A stretch of DNA of 64,000 nucleotides, from NCBI RefSeq assembly GCF_028548395.1, contig NZ_JAQQLA010000003.1:434001-498000 (forward strand). Direction: 5' to 3'. This document shows, one piece after another, positions 28,710-39,177 of the stretch. Position 1 is the stretch's first letter. The number at the start of each line of letters is the position of its first letter. The stretch is from Vogesella indigofera (GTDB lineage: Bacteria; Pseudomonadota; Gammaproteobacteria; Burkholderiales; Chromobacteriaceae). The position numbers and the translations under genes are program-made. The notes under the pieces were generated by a model. It was not told where the DNA came from. It saw nothing but the letters and a program-made list of their open reading frames with translations, and made no database searches.

Positions 28710-29126
28710 GTTTCCCTCGTGGTGGGGTGGGGTTGTTCGGATGACCCTGCGGCCTGCCTTGCAACAGCGGACGGCCCCGGGTTGGCCGGGTGGGTGGCCC
28801 GCGTTGCTCGGGTTTGTCACGGCTGTGGACAACTCTGTTGAAAAGCTGTGTGCGAGCTGTGTACAAACACAAGATGTACTGTCGTGACGCGAGAATGGCG
28901 CAAATTCTAGTGGTTAAGGCGGTGCCGAACAAGTCTTGACAGGCGGCGGAAACGTGCAAACCCGCGCCGTTGCTGGCTTTGCGGCGGCAGAAATATTTTC
29001 GGGAATTTTCGGCACTTGTGGTGCCGGTGGCGGATGTCTTGCAAAGACAAGGGTTTGCCGTTGCCGCGCTCGTTGTCATTTCATTGCAACATCATAACGA
29101 TGTGGCATGGATGCGACGTTTTGCCA
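28710..29126. other. nrdA upstream region
   Basis: A gap of about 420 bp between the nrdA start and the pgeF terminator. It holds the candidate regulatory sites at 28824-28882 and an AT-richer stretch from 28890 to 29110. I see no additional gene or structured RNA. Confidence 0.5.
28824..28882 (-). promoter_or_regulatory. Candidate NrdR boxes and DnaA boxes upstream of nrdA
   Basis: ACACAAGATGTACTGT (28867-28882) agrees with the NrdR box pattern ACACwATATATwGTGT at 13 of 16 positions. A weak second site (28836-28851, ending CTGTGT) starts exactly 31 bp away, the usual NrdR pair spacing. TGTGGACAA (28824-28832) is the complement of the DnaA box variant TTGTCCACA, and TGTGTACAA (28858-28866) is a weaker one. 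Together this fits nrd operon control by NrdR and DnaA, as known in other proteobacteria. Confidence 0.5.
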
Positions 29127-29155
29127 AAGAAAAAGGGCAGCCGTAGCTGCCCGTT
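29127..29155 (-). terminator. pgeF terminator
   Basis: On the minus strand AACGGGCAGC-TAC-GGCTGCCC is followed by TTTTTCTTTGG, about 25 bases after the pgeF stop. Confidence 0.8.
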
Positions 29156-29179
29156 GACCACAACATCTGGTGTTTTTGT

Positions 29180-29959
29180 TTATGGCTTGAGCCAGATGAG
29201 GCTGGCCATGCGGCCGGTAACGCCGTCGCGGCGGTAGGAGAAGTAGCGCTCGCGGTCGATCACCGTGCACTCGTCGCCACCGTAGACTTCGGTGATGCCG
29301 ATGGCTGCCAGCCGTTGCCGTGCCAGCAGATAAATGTCGGCCAGGTATTTGTCGTCGCCGATCGGGTCGAACGCCTGCACCGCGTGCACGTCGTGCGCGA
29401 GGAAGGCGTCACGCACTTCGGCACCGACCTCGAACGCGTCCGGGCCAATGGCGGGGCCGAGCCAGGCGACAAGGTTGGCCGCAGGCTCGTTCATGGCGCT
29501 GACGGTGGCTTCGATGACGCCGTTCAGCAGGCCGCGCCAGCCGGCGTGGGCGGCGCCGACCACGCTGCCGGCGCGATCGGCCAGCAGTACTGGCAGGCAG
29601 TCGGCGGTCATGATGCAGCACACCGCACCGGGGGTGCGGCTGAAGCTGGCGTCGGCCGCCGGTGTCTGGCCGGGGCTAACGCTGGCGGCGTCGACCACGG
29701 TGATGCCGTGCACCTGCTGCAGCCAGGCCGGTTCTGCCGGCAGCCGTTCGCGCACGTGGGCGCGGTTGGCTGCCACGTTGGCCGCAGTGTCGCCGACGTG
29801 ATCGCCCAGGTTCAGGCTGGCGTAGGGCGGCGGGCTGACGCCGCCGTCACGGGAGGTGATCAGCGTGCCGACCTTGCCGGCCAGCGGCCAGTCGGCCTCG
29901 CGCCACGACAGGTCGACCGGTTCGGCGGGGGTGTCAGCGGATGTAATGGGTTTCCACAT
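29180..29959 (-). CDS. pgeF: Peptidoglycan editing factor PgeF (YfiH/multicopper-oxidase-like)
   Basis: A 259-residue cytosolic protein of the YfiH/laccase-domain family; PgeF keeps serine out of the peptide stem of peptidoglycan precursors, and related proteins have purine-nucleoside-related activities. Zinc-ligand motifs are present: LQQVHGITVV, MTADCLPVLLAD and AAHAGWRGLLNGV. The ATG at 29959 lies inside the last codons of rluD, giving a 26-base overlap. This rluD-pgeF order is common in proteobacteria. Two repeat half-sites fall in the coding sequence (29475, 29777). Confidence 0.9.
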   Translation of the reverse strand: MWKPITSADTPAEPVDLSWREADWPLAGKVGTLITSRDGGVSPPPYASLNLGDHVGDTAANVAANRAHVRERLPAEPAWLQQVHGITVVDAASVSPGQTPAADASFSRTPGAVCCIMTADCLPVLLADRAGSVVGAAHAGWRGLLNGVIEATVSAMNEPAANLVAWLGPAIGPDAFEVGAEVRDAFLAHDVHAVQAFDPIGDDKYLADIYLLARQRLAAIGITEVYGGDECTVIDRERYFSYRRDGVTGRMASLIWLKP

Positions 29960-31052
29960 CGTAGTCGTCCTCGTCCCAGTCATCGTCGTCGTCTTCCATC
30001 GCCGCACCGAGCGGCGTCTGCGCCTTGGCCTTGTTCAGCTTGATCTCGCGCTCGTCGCGCAGGATCGCCAGCAGCGCCTTCATGTCGTCCGGCAGCGGTG
30101 CGCTCCAGCTGTGGGTGGCGCCGGTAACCGGGTGCACCAGCGACAGCTTGTAGGCGTGCAGTGCCTGGCGGCCGAGGTTACGCACCGCTTCGTCGACGGC
30201 TTCGCTGCCGTGGTGGCGGGCGTTGCCGTACAGCGGATCGCCGGCCAGCGGGTGCTTGGCTTCCTTCATGTGCACGCGGATCTGGTGGGTGCGGCCGGTT
30301 TCCAGCTTGCATTCCACGTAGCTGAAGTCGTCGTAGCGTTCCAGTACGCGCAGGTGAGTGATCGCCGGCTTGCCGCCGAAACGCACCACCGCCATGCGCA
30401 GGCGGTTGTGCGGGTCGCGGCCGATCAGGGTTTCGATCTTGCCGTCGTAGGGCACCACGCCGGTGGCGACCGCGCGGTAGATGCGTTTCACGGTGCGCGC
30501 CTGCAGCTGGCGTACCAGGTCGGTCTGCGCCTGCAGCGTCTTGGCGACCACCATCAGGCCGGAGGTGTCCTTGTCGAGGCGGTGCACGATGCCGGCGCGC
30601 GGGATGTGTGCCAGTTCCGGATGGCGGAATAGCAGGCCGTTGAGCAGGGTGCCGCTCCAGTTGCCGACCGCTGGGTGGACCACCATGCCGGCCGGCTTGT
30701 TGACCACCAGCAGGTGCTCGTCTTCATAGATGACCGGGAAGGGCACGTCTTCTGGTACGTAGGACAGCGCTTCCGGTGCGGCGACCACTTCCACGCGCAC
30801 GATCTCGCCGCCCAGCAGCTTGGTCTTGCCGGGGACGTGCTTGCCGTCGACGCTGACCTTGTCGTCCTTGATCCATTGGGTCATGCGGCTGCGCGAGTAG
30901 TCCGGCAGCATCTTGGCCAGTGCGGCGTCCAGGCGTTCGCCGGACAGCTCGTAAGGCACGGTAAACTGTTTGGCCTCGCCGCCGGTTTCCGCTTCGCTAT
31001 CCAGGGTTTCGTCGTCCAGTAGCTCGTCGGGATGGGTGTCGTGTTCGTTCAT
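29934..31052 (-). CDS. rluD: 23S rRNA pseudouridine synthase RluD
   Basis: Forms pseudouridines at positions 1911, 1915 and 1917 of helix 69. The N-terminal S4 domain (about 33-95, GERLDAALAKMLPDYSRSRM) is followed by the RluA-type catalytic domain with the aspartate motif GIVHRLDKDTSGLMVVAKT, and RTHQIRVHMKEAKHPLAGD. 372 residues. The C-terminus is unusually acidic: about 11 of 15 residues from MEDDDDDWDEDDYD are Asp or Glu. The start at 31052 lacks a strong ribosome site. Divergent from bamD, as in many betaproteobacteria. Confidence 0.93.
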   Translation of the reverse strand: MNEHDTHPDELLDDETLDSEAETGGEAKQFTVPYELSGERLDAALAKMLPDYSRSRMTQWIKDDKVSVDGKHVPGKTKLLGGEIVRVEVVAAPEALSYVPEDVPFPVIYEDEHLLVVNKPAGMVVHPAVGNWSGTLLNGLLFRHPELAHIPRAGIVHRLDKDTSGLMVVAKTLQAQTDLVRQLQARTVKRIYRAVATGVVPYDGKIETLIGRDPHNRLRMAVVRFGGKPAITHLRVLERYDDFSYVECKLETGRTHQIRVHMKEAKHPLAGDPLYGNARHHGSEAVDEAVRNLGRQALHAYKLSLVHPVTGATHSWSAPLPDDMKALLAILRDEREIKLNKAKAQTPLGAAMEDDDDDWDEDDYDVETHYIR

Positions 31053-31165
31053 GTCTTTGCTGGCGTGAGGTAAATCGGGTGATTTTAAAGGAGTCGGGCG
31101 GGATTGTCCCGTTGCTGTTTGCGCGCCGCCCGAAACGGCGGGGGTGCGCAAAATGCTGTTTTGGT

Positions 31166-31171
31166 TATAAT
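31166..31171 (+). promoter_or_regulatory. -10 box of bamD promoter
   Basis: A consensus TATAAT is 27 bases upstream of the bamD ATG. The expected -35 region (about 31143-31148, GGTGCG) is poor, so an activator or upstream element may help. Confidence 0.45.
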
Positions 31172-31197
31172 CGACGGCAGTCAAACAAGGACACCTC

Positions 31198-31989
31198 ATG
31201 AAAAAAAGTTTTGTAGCCTTGCTGGCCGTCGTGTTGATGGCAGGTTGCGCCACGGTGGACACCAAAGATGAAACCCGCGGCTGGACGGTAGAACGCATCT
31301 ACGCCACTGCGCGCGAAGAGCTGGATGGTGGCAACTATCAGCGTTCGCTGAAACTGTATGAAACCTTGCAGGCGCGCTTCCCGTACGGGCGCTACGCGCA
31401 GCAGGCGCTGATGGACGAGGCCTATACCCATTACAAGGATGCCGAGCCGGAGTTGGCGATTGCCTCGGCCAACCGCTTCATCCGCCTGTACCCGTCGCAT
31501 CCGAACCTGGACTACATGTACTACCTGAAGGGCCTGGTGTACTTCAACGAGGACAGCTCGTGGATGTCGCGCCTGTCCGGCCAGGATATGAGCGAGCGCG
31601 ATCCGAAAGCGGCGCGCGAATCGTACCAGGCCTTCCAGGAGCTGGTGGCACGCTTCCCGCAGAGCCAGTACAGCGCAGACGCCACCGAGAAGATGGTGCG
31701 CCTGATCAACGCGCTGGGTGCCAGCGAAGTGCACGTCGCCCGCTACTATATGAAGCGTGGTGCCTGGCTGGCGGCAATCAACCGCGCGCAAACGGTGGTG
31801 AAGGAGTACGCCAACACCGGCCACAACGAAGAGGCACTGGCCATCATCGTGGTCGCCTACGAGCAGCTGGGGATGAAGGACATGGCGGCCGATGCCCGTC
31901 GCGTGCTGCAGCTGAACTTCCCGCAGAGCAGCTATCTGCAGACGCCGTGGCAGGTACGCGAGCAGTCGTGGTGGAAGTTCTGGGGTTGA
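31198..31989 (+). CDS. bamD: Outer membrane protein assembly lipoprotein BamD
   Basis: Essential lipoprotein of the BAM complex that inserts beta-barrel proteins. The signal ends at the lipobox VLMAGC (Cys 17). Five TPR-like helical repeats follow, including YATAREELDGGNYQRSLKLY, PNLDYMYYLKGLVYF and AIIVVAYEQLGMKDMAADAR. Length 263 residues, typical of BamD/ComL. In Neisseria the protein was named ComL for its effect on transformation, of interest given the uptake-like repeats in this window. Confidence 0.95.
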   Translation: MKKSFVALLAVVLMAGCATVDTKDETRGWTVERIYATAREELDGGNYQRSLKLYETLQARFPYGRYAQQALMDEAYTHYKDAEPELAIASANRFIRLYPSHPNLDYMYYLKGLVYFNEDSSWMSRLSGQDMSERDPKAARESYQAFQELVARFPQSQYSADATEKMVRLINALGASEVHVARYYMKRGAWLAAINRAQTVVKEYANTGHNEEALAIIVVAYEQLGMKDMAADARRVLQLNFPQSSYLQTPWQVREQSWWKFWG

Positions 31990-31994
31990 TGCCC

Positions 31995-32010
31995 TTGCGG
32001 CCAACCTTGG
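31995..32010. repeat. Single GCGGCCAAC repeat half-site
   Basis: TTGCGGCCAACCTTGG immediately follows the bamD stop and precedes the bidirectional terminator. Confidence 0.75.
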
Positions 32011-32016
32011 CACCAT

Positions 32017-32048
32017 GAAAAAAACGGCACCCGCGGGTGCCGTTTTTC
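32017..32048. terminator. Bidirectional terminator between bamD and glnB
   Basis: A perfect stem ACGGCACCCG/CGGGTGCCGT is flanked by an A-tract on the left and a T-tract on the right, so it can stop transcription from both convergent genes. Confidence 0.9.
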
Positions 32049-32065
32049 GTGGCTGCCGTAACGGC

Positions 32066-32506
<441 letters not shown>

Positions 32507-32553
32507 TTATGACGCGCTTCCCTGATCCTTGTCTTCATTGTTGCGGGTATCCA

Positions 32554-35500
32554 ATGTCGCACGTTCTCAAGCTGCGGGGCGGTGTCGCCCTGTCCCAGTT
32601 CCGACTCGATAAACTTCTTGCTGCTGCTCGCGAAGCAGGTCTACCCGATCTGACTATTGCGGCAGAGTACTGGCACTTTACCGAAAGTGAAGCGCCACTG
32701 AGCGAGGCGCAAGTCGCCGTGCTGGAAAAATTGCTGACCTACGGCGAACCGCCGCTGGCGCAGCAGCCTACCGGCGATCTTTTCCTGGTTACGCCGCGTC
32801 TTGGCACGCTGTCGCCATGGGCTTCCAAGGCTACCGATATCGCACGCCACTGCGGTCTGGAGCAGGTATTGCGCATCGAGCGCGGTATTGCCTTCCACAT
32901 CACCGCGGCCACCCCATTGACCGAAGAGGCTCGTCAACGTCTGGCGGGCCTCTTGCACGATCGCATGACTGAAACCGTGCTGCCGTCGCTGGCCGATGCC
33001 GAGCGCCTGTTCGTGCACATCGAGCCGCAACCACTGTCCACCGTCGACATCCTCGGCGGCGGCAAGGCGGCGCTGGATGCGGCCAACCTCGACATGGGTC
33101 TGGCGCTGTCGCCGGACGAGGTCGACTACCTGGTCGAAAACTTCATCAAGCTGGAGCGCAACCCGACCGACGTCGAGCTGATGATGTTCGCGCAGGCCAA
33201 CTCCGAGCACTGCCGTCACAAGATCTTCAATGCGCAGTTCATCGTCGATGGCGTGGAGCAGGGCAAGTCGCTGTTCCGCATGATCCGCGACACCCATGAT
33301 GCGCATCCGCAAGGCACCCGCGTGGCCTACAAGGACAACGCCTCGGTGATCGACGGCGCCACCATCGAGCGCTTCTATCCGCAACCGGACAGCAACACCT
33401 ACGCCTACAGCGAAGAGCCGACCCACATTCTGATGAAAGTGGAGACGCACAACCACCCGACTGCGATCTCGCCGTTCCCCGGCGCCTCGACCGGTAACGG
33501 TGGCGAAATCCGTGACGAAGGCGCCACCGGTCGCGGCTCGCGCCCGAAGGCCGGCCTGTCCGGTTTCACCGTCTCCAACCTGAACATTCCGGGCTTCCAG
33601 CAGCCGTGGGAAGACGCCAGCTACGGCAAGCCGGGTCGCATCGCCTCAGCACTCGACATCATGCTCGAAGGCCCGATCGGCGGCGCCGCGTTCAACAACG
33701 AATTCGGTCGCCCGAACCTGGCCGGCTACTTCCGCACCTTTGAAGACAACTTCCAGGGCGAGCGTCGTGGCTACCACAAGCCGATCATGATCGCCGGCGG
33801 TCTGGGCAGCATCCAGGAACAGCAGATCTTCAAGAACGAGATTCCGGAAGGCGCACTGCTGATCCAGCTGGGCGGCCCGAGCCTGCTGATCGGTCTGGGC
33901 GGTGGCGCGGCATCCTCGATGGATACCGGTGCCAACAGCGAAAACCTGGACTTCGATTCGGTTCAGCGCGGCAATCCGGAAATCGAACGCCGTTGCCAGG
34001 AAGTGATCGACCGCTGCTGGCAGCGCGGTGCGGCCAACCCGATCGTGTCGATTCACGACGTCGGTGCCGGCGGCCTGTCCAATGCCTTCCCCGAGCTGGT
34101 GAACGATGCCGGCCGTGGCGCCATCTTCCATCTGCGCAAGGTGCATCTGGAAGAAAAAGGCATGACCCCGATGCAGATCTGGTCCAACGAATCGCAAGAG
34201 CGCTACGTGATGGCCGTGATGCCGGCCGATCTGGAGCTGTTCACCGCCATCTGCGAACGCGAGCGTTGCCCGTTCGCGGTGCTGGGCGTGGCCACCGACG
34301 ACGGCCACCTGCAGGTGCGTGATGACCATTTCGACAACAACCCGGTCGACATGCCGCTGGAAGTGCTGCTGGGCAAACCGCCGCGCATGACCCGTGATGT
34401 GACCACCCGCACCGTGATCACCGAGGCCTTCGACGCCGCGCAATACGACACCAAAGAGTCGGCGTACCGCGTGCTGCGCAACCCGACCGTGGCCGACAAG
34501 TCGTTCCTGATCACCATCGGCGACCGTACCGTGGGCGGCATGACCGCGCGCGACCAGATGGTCGGCCCGTGGCAGGTGCCGGTGGCTGACGTCGCCGTCA
34601 CCACGATGGGCTTCAACACCACCCAGGGCGAGGCGATGGCGATGGGCGAGCGCACGCCGGCGGCCTTGTTCTCGGCACCGGCCGCCGGCCGCATGTCGGT
34701 GGGCGAGTCGCTGCTGAACCTGGCTGCGGCCAACGTCGGCGAGCTGGGCAACGTCAAGCTCTCCGCCAACTGGATGGCCGCTGCCGGCCACCCGGGCGAG
34801 GATGCCAACCTGTACGCCACCGTGAAAGCGGTGTCCGACATCTGCATCGACATCGACGTCAGTATTCCGGTAGGCAAGGATTCGCTGTCGATGAAGACTG
34901 TGTGGGAAGACCAGGGCGAGAAGAAGTCGGTGACCGCACCGCTGTCGCTGATCATCTCCGCGTTTGCCCCGGTGGCCGACGTGCGCAAGACGGTGACGCC
35001 ACAGCTGCAGGCCGCCGACAGCGCGCTGCTGCTGCTGGATCTGGGTGCCGGTCGCAATCGCCTCGGCGGTTCGATCTTCGGTCAGGTATGGAACGACATG
35101 AACGGCCAGACGCCGGACGTGGATCAGGCCGCCAAACTGGCTGCCGCCTTCCACACCATCCAGTCGCTGGTGCAGGACGAGCTGCTGCTGGCCTACCACG
35201 ACCGCTCCGACGGCGGCCTGTTCGCCACGCTGGCGGAAATGTGCTTCGCCGGTCATCTCGGTGCGCAGGTCGAGCTGTCGGTGCTGACCGACGACAATGC
35301 GGCCAACGTCAACGCGGTGCTGTTCAACGAAGAGCTGGGCGCGGTGATGCAGGTTGCCGTCGACCAGATCGACGAAGTGCTGGCGCGCTTTGCCGCCGCC
35401 GGTCTCGGCGCTGAAACCAGCGTCATCGGCGTGCCGACCGACGACAACACCCTGACTCTGTTGCATGGCGAAGACGTGGTGCTGGCCGAATCGCGCGTCG

Positions 35501-36435
35501 CGCTGCAGCAAGCCTGGTCCGAGACCAGCTACCGTCTGCAACGCCTGCGCGACAACCCTGCCGGCGCCGACAGCGAGTACGCGCAGATCGCCGACACCGC
35601 TTCGCGCGGTCTGTTCGCCGAACTGACCTTCGACACCAAGGACAATCCGGCGGCGCCGTTCATCGCCACCGGCGCGCGTCCTCGCATCGCCATCCTGCGC
35701 GAGCAGGGCGTCAACGGCCAGATCGAGATGGGTGCGGCATTTACCCGCGCCGGTTTCGAGGCGGTCGACGTGCACATGTCCGATGTGATCGCCGGCCGTA
35801 TCCAGCTGGCCGATTTCAAGGGTCTGGCGGCCTGCGGTGGCTTCAGCTACGGCGATGTGCTGGGTGCCGGCGAGGGCTGGGCGAAGAGCATCCTGTTCAA
35901 TGCGCAGGCACGCGAGCAATTCGAAGCCTTCTTCGGTCGTGGCGACACCTTCGCGCTGGGGGTGTGCAACGGTTGCCAGATGATGTCCAACCTGTCGGAC
36001 ATCATTCCGGGCGCGCAGTACTGGCCGAAGCTGAACCGCAACGCTTCCGAGCAGTTCGAAGCCCGTTTTGCGATGGTGGAAGTGACCGAGTCGCCGTCGA
36101 TCTTCCTGCAGGACATGATCGGCTCCAAGCTGCCGGTGGTGGTGTCGCACGGCGAAGGCCGCGCGGTGTTTGCCCCGGGTGCGCAGGAGCAGGTGCTGAC
36201 CGCGCTGCGTTACGTGAACTTCAACGGCCAGCCGACCGAAGCTTACCCGATGAACCCGAACGGCTCGCCAGCCGGCATCACCGGTGTCACCACGCCGGAC
36301 GGCCGCTTTACCATCATGATGCCGCACCCTGAGCGCGTGTTCCGCACGCTGCTGAATAGCTGGCATCCGGCGGAGTGGGACGAAAACGGCGCCTGGTTCC
36401 GCATGTTCGCCAGCGCCCGTCGCTGGATCGGCTAA
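32554..36435 (+). CDS. purL: Phosphoribosylformylglycinamidine synthase (PurL, fused)
   Basis: Fourth step of purine synthesis: FGAR plus glutamine and ATP to FGAM. 1293 residues, the large single-chain proteobacterial type. N-terminal domain first, then the two AIR-synthase-like halves ([40 protein letters not shown]), and a C-terminal class I glutaminase domain with the nucleophile in [13 protein letters not shown] (Cys1138). The start [10 protein letters not shown] at 32554 matches family N-termini; an ATG 15 codons upstream does not. A candidate -10 TATTAT is at 32505. The gene ends at a strong terminator. Confidence 0.97.
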   Translation: MSHVLKLRGGVALSQFRLDKLLAAAREAGLPDLTIAAEYWHFTESEAPLSEAQVAVLEKLLTYGEPPLAQQPTGDLFLVTPRLGTLSPWASKATDIARHCGLEQVLRIERGIAFHITAATPLTEEARQRLAGLLHDRMTETVLPSLADAERLFVHIEPQPLSTVDILGGGKAALDAANLDMGLALSPDEVDYLVENFIKLERNPTDVELMMFAQANSEHCRHKIFNAQFIVDGVEQGKSLFRMIRDTHDAHPQGTRVAYKDNASVIDGATIERFYPQPDSNTYAYSEEPTHILMKVETHNHPTAISPFPGASTGNGGEIRDEGATGRGSRPKAGLSGFTVSNLNIPGFQQPWEDASYGKPGRIASALDIMLEGPIGGAAFNNEFGRPNLAGYFRTFEDNFQGERRGYHKPIMIAGGLGSIQEQQIFKNEIPEGALLIQLGGPSLLIGLGGGAASSMDTGANSENLDFDSVQRGNPEIERRCQEVIDRCWQRGAANPIVSIHDVGAGGLSNAFPELVNDAGRGAIFHLRKVHLEEKGMTPMQIWSNESQERYVMAVMPADLELFTAICERERCPFAVLGVATDDGHLQVRDDHFDNNPVDMPLEVLLGKPPRMTRDVTTRTVITEAFDAAQYDTKESAYRVLRNPTVADKSFLITIGDRTVGGMTARDQMVGPWQVPVADVAVTTMGFNTTQGEAMAMGERTPAALFSAPAAGRMSVGESLLNLAAANVGELGNVKLSANWMAAAGHPGEDANLYATVKAVSDICIDIDVSIPVGKDSLSMKTVWEDQGEKKSVTAPLSLIISAFAPVADVRKTVTPQLQAADSALLLLDLGAGRNRLGGSIFGQVWNDMNGQTPDVDQAAKLAAAFHTIQSLVQDELLLAYHDRSDGGLFATLAEMCFAGHLGAQVELSVLTDDNAANVNAVLFNEELGAVMQVAVDQIDEVLARFAAAGLGAETSVIGVPTDDNTLTLLHGEDVVLAESRVALQQAWSETSYRLQRLRDNPAGADSEYAQIADTASRGLFAELTFDTKDNPAAPFIATGARPRIAILREQGVNGQIEMGAAFTRAGFEAVDVHMSDVIAGRIQLADFKGLAACGGFSYGDVLGAGEGWAKSILFNAQAREQFEAFFGRGDTFALGVCNGCQMMSNLSDIIPGAQYWPKLNRNASEQFEARFAMVEVTESPSIFLQDMIGSKLPVVVSHGEGRAVFAPGAQEQVLTALRYVNFNGQPTEAYPMNPNGSPAGITGVTTPDGRFTIMMPHPERVFRTLLNSWHPAEWDENGAWFRMFASARRWIG

Positions 36436-36456
36436 GCGGCTCGCCGCGATGCAGAC

Positions 36457-36487
36457 AAAACACCCCGCCACGGCGGGGTGTTTTTTT
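36457..36487 (+). terminator. purL terminator
   Basis: AACACCCCGCC-ACG-GCGGGGTGTT with a seven-base T-tract, about 25 bases after the purL stop. Confidence 0.92.
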
Positions 36488-36507
36488 ATGGTGCCAACGG
36501 ATGGCGC

Positions 36508-36520
36508 AAGGTTGGCCGCA
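36508..36520. repeat. Single GCGGCCAAC repeat half-site
   Basis: AAGGTTGGCCGCA (complement of the repeat) lies between the purL terminator and the terminator of the facing gene. Confidence 0.7.
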
Positions 36521-36524
36521 AATG

Positions 36525-36551
36525 AAAAACGCCGGCCACGTGGCCGGCGTT
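36525..36551 (-). terminator. Terminator of the Bax-inhibitor-1 gene
   Basis: On the minus strand the perfect palindrome AACGCCGGCCAC/GTGGCCGGCGTT is followed by TTTC, about 22 bases after the gene's stop. Confidence 0.85.
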
Positions 36552-36573
36552 GTTGTTGGCAGAGGGTGCGGGT

Positions 36574-37263
36574 TTAGTCGCGATCGCCAGCGAAAGCCAT
36601 CAGCAGGTGCAGCAGGCTGGTGAACAGGTTGTAGATGCTGATGTAGATGCCCAGTGCCGCGGAAATGTAGCTGGTCTCGCCGCCGTCAACGATGGTTTTG
36701 ACTTGCCACAGGATCATCAGCGAGCTGAACAGCGCGAAGGCGGCGGAAATCACCAGCGACATCAGCGGAAGCTGCAGGAAAATGTTGGCAACCACCGCCA
36801 CCATCAGCACGATGGCGCCGACCATCAGGAATTTGCCCATGCCGCTCAGGTCGCGCTTGGTGGTGGTGGCAATGCCGGCCATCACGGCGAAAACCAGCGT
36901 CGTCGCGCCACCGGCAACCATGATCAGCTGCGAGCCGTTGGACAGCTTGAACGCGGCTTGCAGCAACGGGCCGAGCAGGACGCCCATCAGCAGGGTGAAC
37001 AGCAGCATCAGCGGCACGCCCAATGCGTTGTTGCGGTTGGCTTCGATGGCGAAGGTCAGGCCGTAGAACAGCGCCAGAATGGCGATCATGCTCATGATCG
37101 GACTGCCCGCCATGAAGGCGAAGCTCACGTTGGCGCCCACTGCCGCACCGATGACGGTCGGTATCATCGACAGGCCGAGCAGGGCGTAAGTATTGCGCAG
37201 CACCTTGTGACGGCTGCCACTCAGTGCAGTGCTTTGGTAGGCGGTGTGCAAATTGGGTTGCAT
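36574..37263 (-). CDS. Bax inhibitor-1/YccA-family membrane protein
   Basis: A 229-residue inner-membrane protein with about seven hydrophobic helices. Family features include LRNTYALLGLSMIPTVIGAA at the start, FAIEANRNNALGVPLMLLFT and the closing LGIYISIYNLFTSLLHLL. E. coli YccA interacts with FtsH; calcium-leak activity is known for other members. AAGGAG ten bases upstream fixes the start at 37263. Divergent from the tRNA-Leu gene and probably monocistronic. Confidence 0.9.
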   Translation of the reverse strand: MQPNLHTAYQSTALSGSRHKVLRNTYALLGLSMIPTVIGAAVGANVSFAFMAGSPIMSMIAILALFYGLTFAIEANRNNALGVPLMLLFTLLMGVLLGPLLQAAFKLSNGSQLIMVAGGATTLVFAVMAGIATTTKRDLSGMGKFLMVGAIVLMVAVVANIFLQLPLMSLVISAAFALFSSLMILWQVKTIVDGGETSYISAALGIYISIYNLFTSLLHLLMAFAGDRD

Positions 37264-37362
37264 GGCGAAGAGACTCCTTGCTGTTGTTGTTTGGGTAATG
37301 CAGGTCATGGACAATATACCTGTAGGATAGTTTCGCTATCAAAAAATATTTGGAGCGGGATC

Positions 37363-37391
37363 TTGCCTAGCGTGGGCTTGTCTACTATTAT
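37363..37391 (+). promoter_or_regulatory. Promoter of tRNA-Leu
   Basis: TTGCCT and TATTAT separated by 17 bases, 31 bases before the mature tRNA 5' end. Confidence 0.55.
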
Positions 37392-37421
37392 GCGCACTCT
37401 GCTGAAGCAAGGCAGTGAGTC

Positions 37422-37506
37422 GCGAGAGTGGCGGAATTGGTAGACGCACTGGATTTAGGTTCCAGCGCCGCGAGGCGTGAGAGTTCGAGTCTCTCCTTTC
37501 GCACCA
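37422..37506 (+). tRNA. tRNA-Leu (anticodon UAG)
   Basis: An 85-base class II tRNA including the encoded CCA. The acceptor arms GCGAGAG and CTTTCGC pair with one G-U. The anticodon stem CTGGA/TCCAG encloses loop TTTAGGT, giving anticodon TAG at 37456-37458. A long variable arm and GAGAGTTCGAGTCTCTC T-arm follow. It reads CUN leucine codons. Confidence 0.96.
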
Positions 37507-37528
37507 CTACATTGCTTCATGGAAAACA

Positions 37529-37577
37529 CTAAACCGCTCAAACCCAAGCACAGCAAAGGTTTCGGCGGTTTTTTGTT
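37529..37577 (+). terminator. Possible tRNA-Leu terminator
   Basis: AAACCGC pairs with GCGGTTT (interrupted stem, inner AACCC/GGTTT partial pairing) and is followed by a T-tract. The stem is imperfect and the loop long, so this is tentative. Confidence 0.5.
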
Positions 37578-37843
37578 TTTGTGCGCCGGAGTGGGTGCTC
37601 ACTTGCCCGCGCCCAGCGCCCAAGCGTGATGCACTGTTCATTTGGTGGCTGCGTGCTATACTCATCCCTTGCTTTTGTCGCCAGAATGCGGGCGAGCGGG
37701 GCGGCGCCCTGACTGATCCGCCTTCGGCAATACCTCTGAATTGGTGCAAAAAGCAGGTTCAGCCGGTTCTTGTAAAATGTTCCGCCATCTTGCTTTTTGT
37801 CTCTGGCTTTAATCTCCCACACCTTTAAATCTAAGGATTGGAC

Positions 37844-39154
37844 ATGCAAGTACAATTGGAAACGTTGAGCGGCCTTGAGCGTCGCATGAGCATTGCCTTG
37901 CCAATGGCGGCAATCGACGCACAAGTTGCCGAGCGCCTGAAGCGCGTGGCACGCACGGCCAAAATTCAGGGTTTCCGTCCAGGCAAAGCCCCGGCCAAGA
38001 TCGTTGAGATGAACTATGGCGCGCAGGTTCGTGAAGAAGTGCTGGGCGAGCAGGTACAACAGGGTTTCTACAAGGCTGCCGTCGAGCAAAAGCTGCGCGT
38101 AGCCGGCTACCCGCGCTTTGAATCGGTTGATGCCGCAGGCGACGCCGAGAGCTTCAAGTTTGCCGCTACCTTCGAGGTTTATCCGGAAGTTGTGGTGGGC
38201 GAACTGGCCGGCAAGGACGTTGAAAAGGCGAATACGCCAGTGACCGACGCCGAAATCGACAAGACCATCGACATCCTGCGCAAGCAACGCACCCGCTTCA
38301 ACCACGTTGAGCGCGCTGCTGCCGAAGGCGACCGCGTGATCATCGACTTCAAGGGCAGCATCGACGGCGTGGCCTTCGAAGGCGGCTCCGCTGAAAACTT
38401 CCCGTTCATGATCGGTCAGGGCCAGATGCTGGCTGACTTCGAGAATGGCGTGAAAGGCCTGAAAGAAGGCGAGACCGTCAGCGTGACCGTGAACTTCCCT
38501 GAGGATTATCATGGCAAGGATGTTGCCGGTAAAACCGCAGTCTTCGAAATCACCCTGAAGAGCGTTGCCGAGGCACAACTGCCGGAAGTCAACGAAGAGC
38601 TGGCCAAGCAGCTGGGCATTGCCGACGGCGATGTCAGCAAAATGCGCGCCGAAATCCGCAAGAACGTGGAGCGTGAAGTCAAGCGTCGTCTGACTGCCCG
38701 CAACAAGGAAGCGGTAATGCAGGTGCTGCTGGATGCGACCACCATCGAGCTGCCGAAGTCGCTGGTTGAGCTGGAAGTTGGCCGTCTGATGGAACAGGCC
38801 CGCAAGGACCTGGAGCAGCGCGGCATGGCCATGAAGGATATGCCACTGCCGGCCGACCTGTTCACCCAGCAAGCCGAGCGCCGCGTGGCACTGGGCCTGA
38901 TCCTGGCGGAAGTGGTGGAAGCCAACAAGCTGGAAGCCAAGCCTGAGCAAGTCAAGGCCATGATCGAAGAGTTCGCCGACAGCTACGAGCAGCCGGAAGA
39001 CGTACTGAGTTGGTACTACTCCAGCCCGGATCGTCTGGAAGGCCCGACTTCGATGGTTCTGGAAGATAACGTGGTTGAATTTGTGCTGTCTCGTGCCAAT
39101 GTTGTCGAGAAGGAACTGTCGTTTGATGCCTTGATGGGCAATAACGGCCAATAA
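37844..39154 (+). CDS. tig: Trigger factor
   Basis: Ribosome-associated chaperone and prolyl isomerase. The ribosome-binding N-domain carries the signature [12 protein letters not shown]; the FKBP-like PPIase domain is about 150-245 ([33 protein letters not shown]); the helical chaperone domain follows to residue 436. AAGGA six bases before the ATG at 37844 decides the start over an in-frame TTG two codons earlier. First gene of tig-clpP-clpX-lon, a widely conserved order. Confidence 0.96.
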   Translation: MQVQLETLSGLERRMSIALPMAAIDAQVAERLKRVARTAKIQGFRPGKAPAKIVEMNYGAQVREEVLGEQVQQGFYKAAVEQKLRVAGYPRFESVDAAGDAESFKFAATFEVYPEVVVGELAGKDVEKANTPVTDAEIDKTIDILRKQRTRFNHVERAAAEGDRVIIDFKGSIDGVAFEGGSAENFPFMIGQGQMLADFENGVKGLKEGETVSVTVNFPEDYHGKDVAGKTAVFEITLKSVAEAQLPEVNEELAKQLGIADGDVSKMRAEIRKNVEREVKRRLTARNKEAVMQVLLDATTIELPKSLVELEVGRLMEQARKDLEQRGMAMKDMPLPADLFTQQAERRVALGLILAEVVEANKLEAKPEQVKAMIEEFADSYEQPEDVLSWYYSSPDRLEGPTSMVLEDNVVEFVLSRANVVEKELSFDALMGNNGQ

Positions 39155-39177
39155 TCAACTGTAATCCGGAGGGGTCG

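Noticed and set aside
28824..28866. DnaA boxes as a replication origin
   Set aside because: Only two boxes, no AT-rich unwinding element and no dnaA/dnaN nearby; control of nrdA is the simpler reading.
33646..36471. Open frame of 941 codons opposite purL
   Set aside because: An antisense shadow of purL with no recognisable domain; long antisense frames are expected at this GC content.
37422..37506. tRNA-Leu as an integrated-element attachment site
   Set aside because: No integrase gene and no downstream copy of the tRNA 3' end were seen; the tig cluster follows directly.
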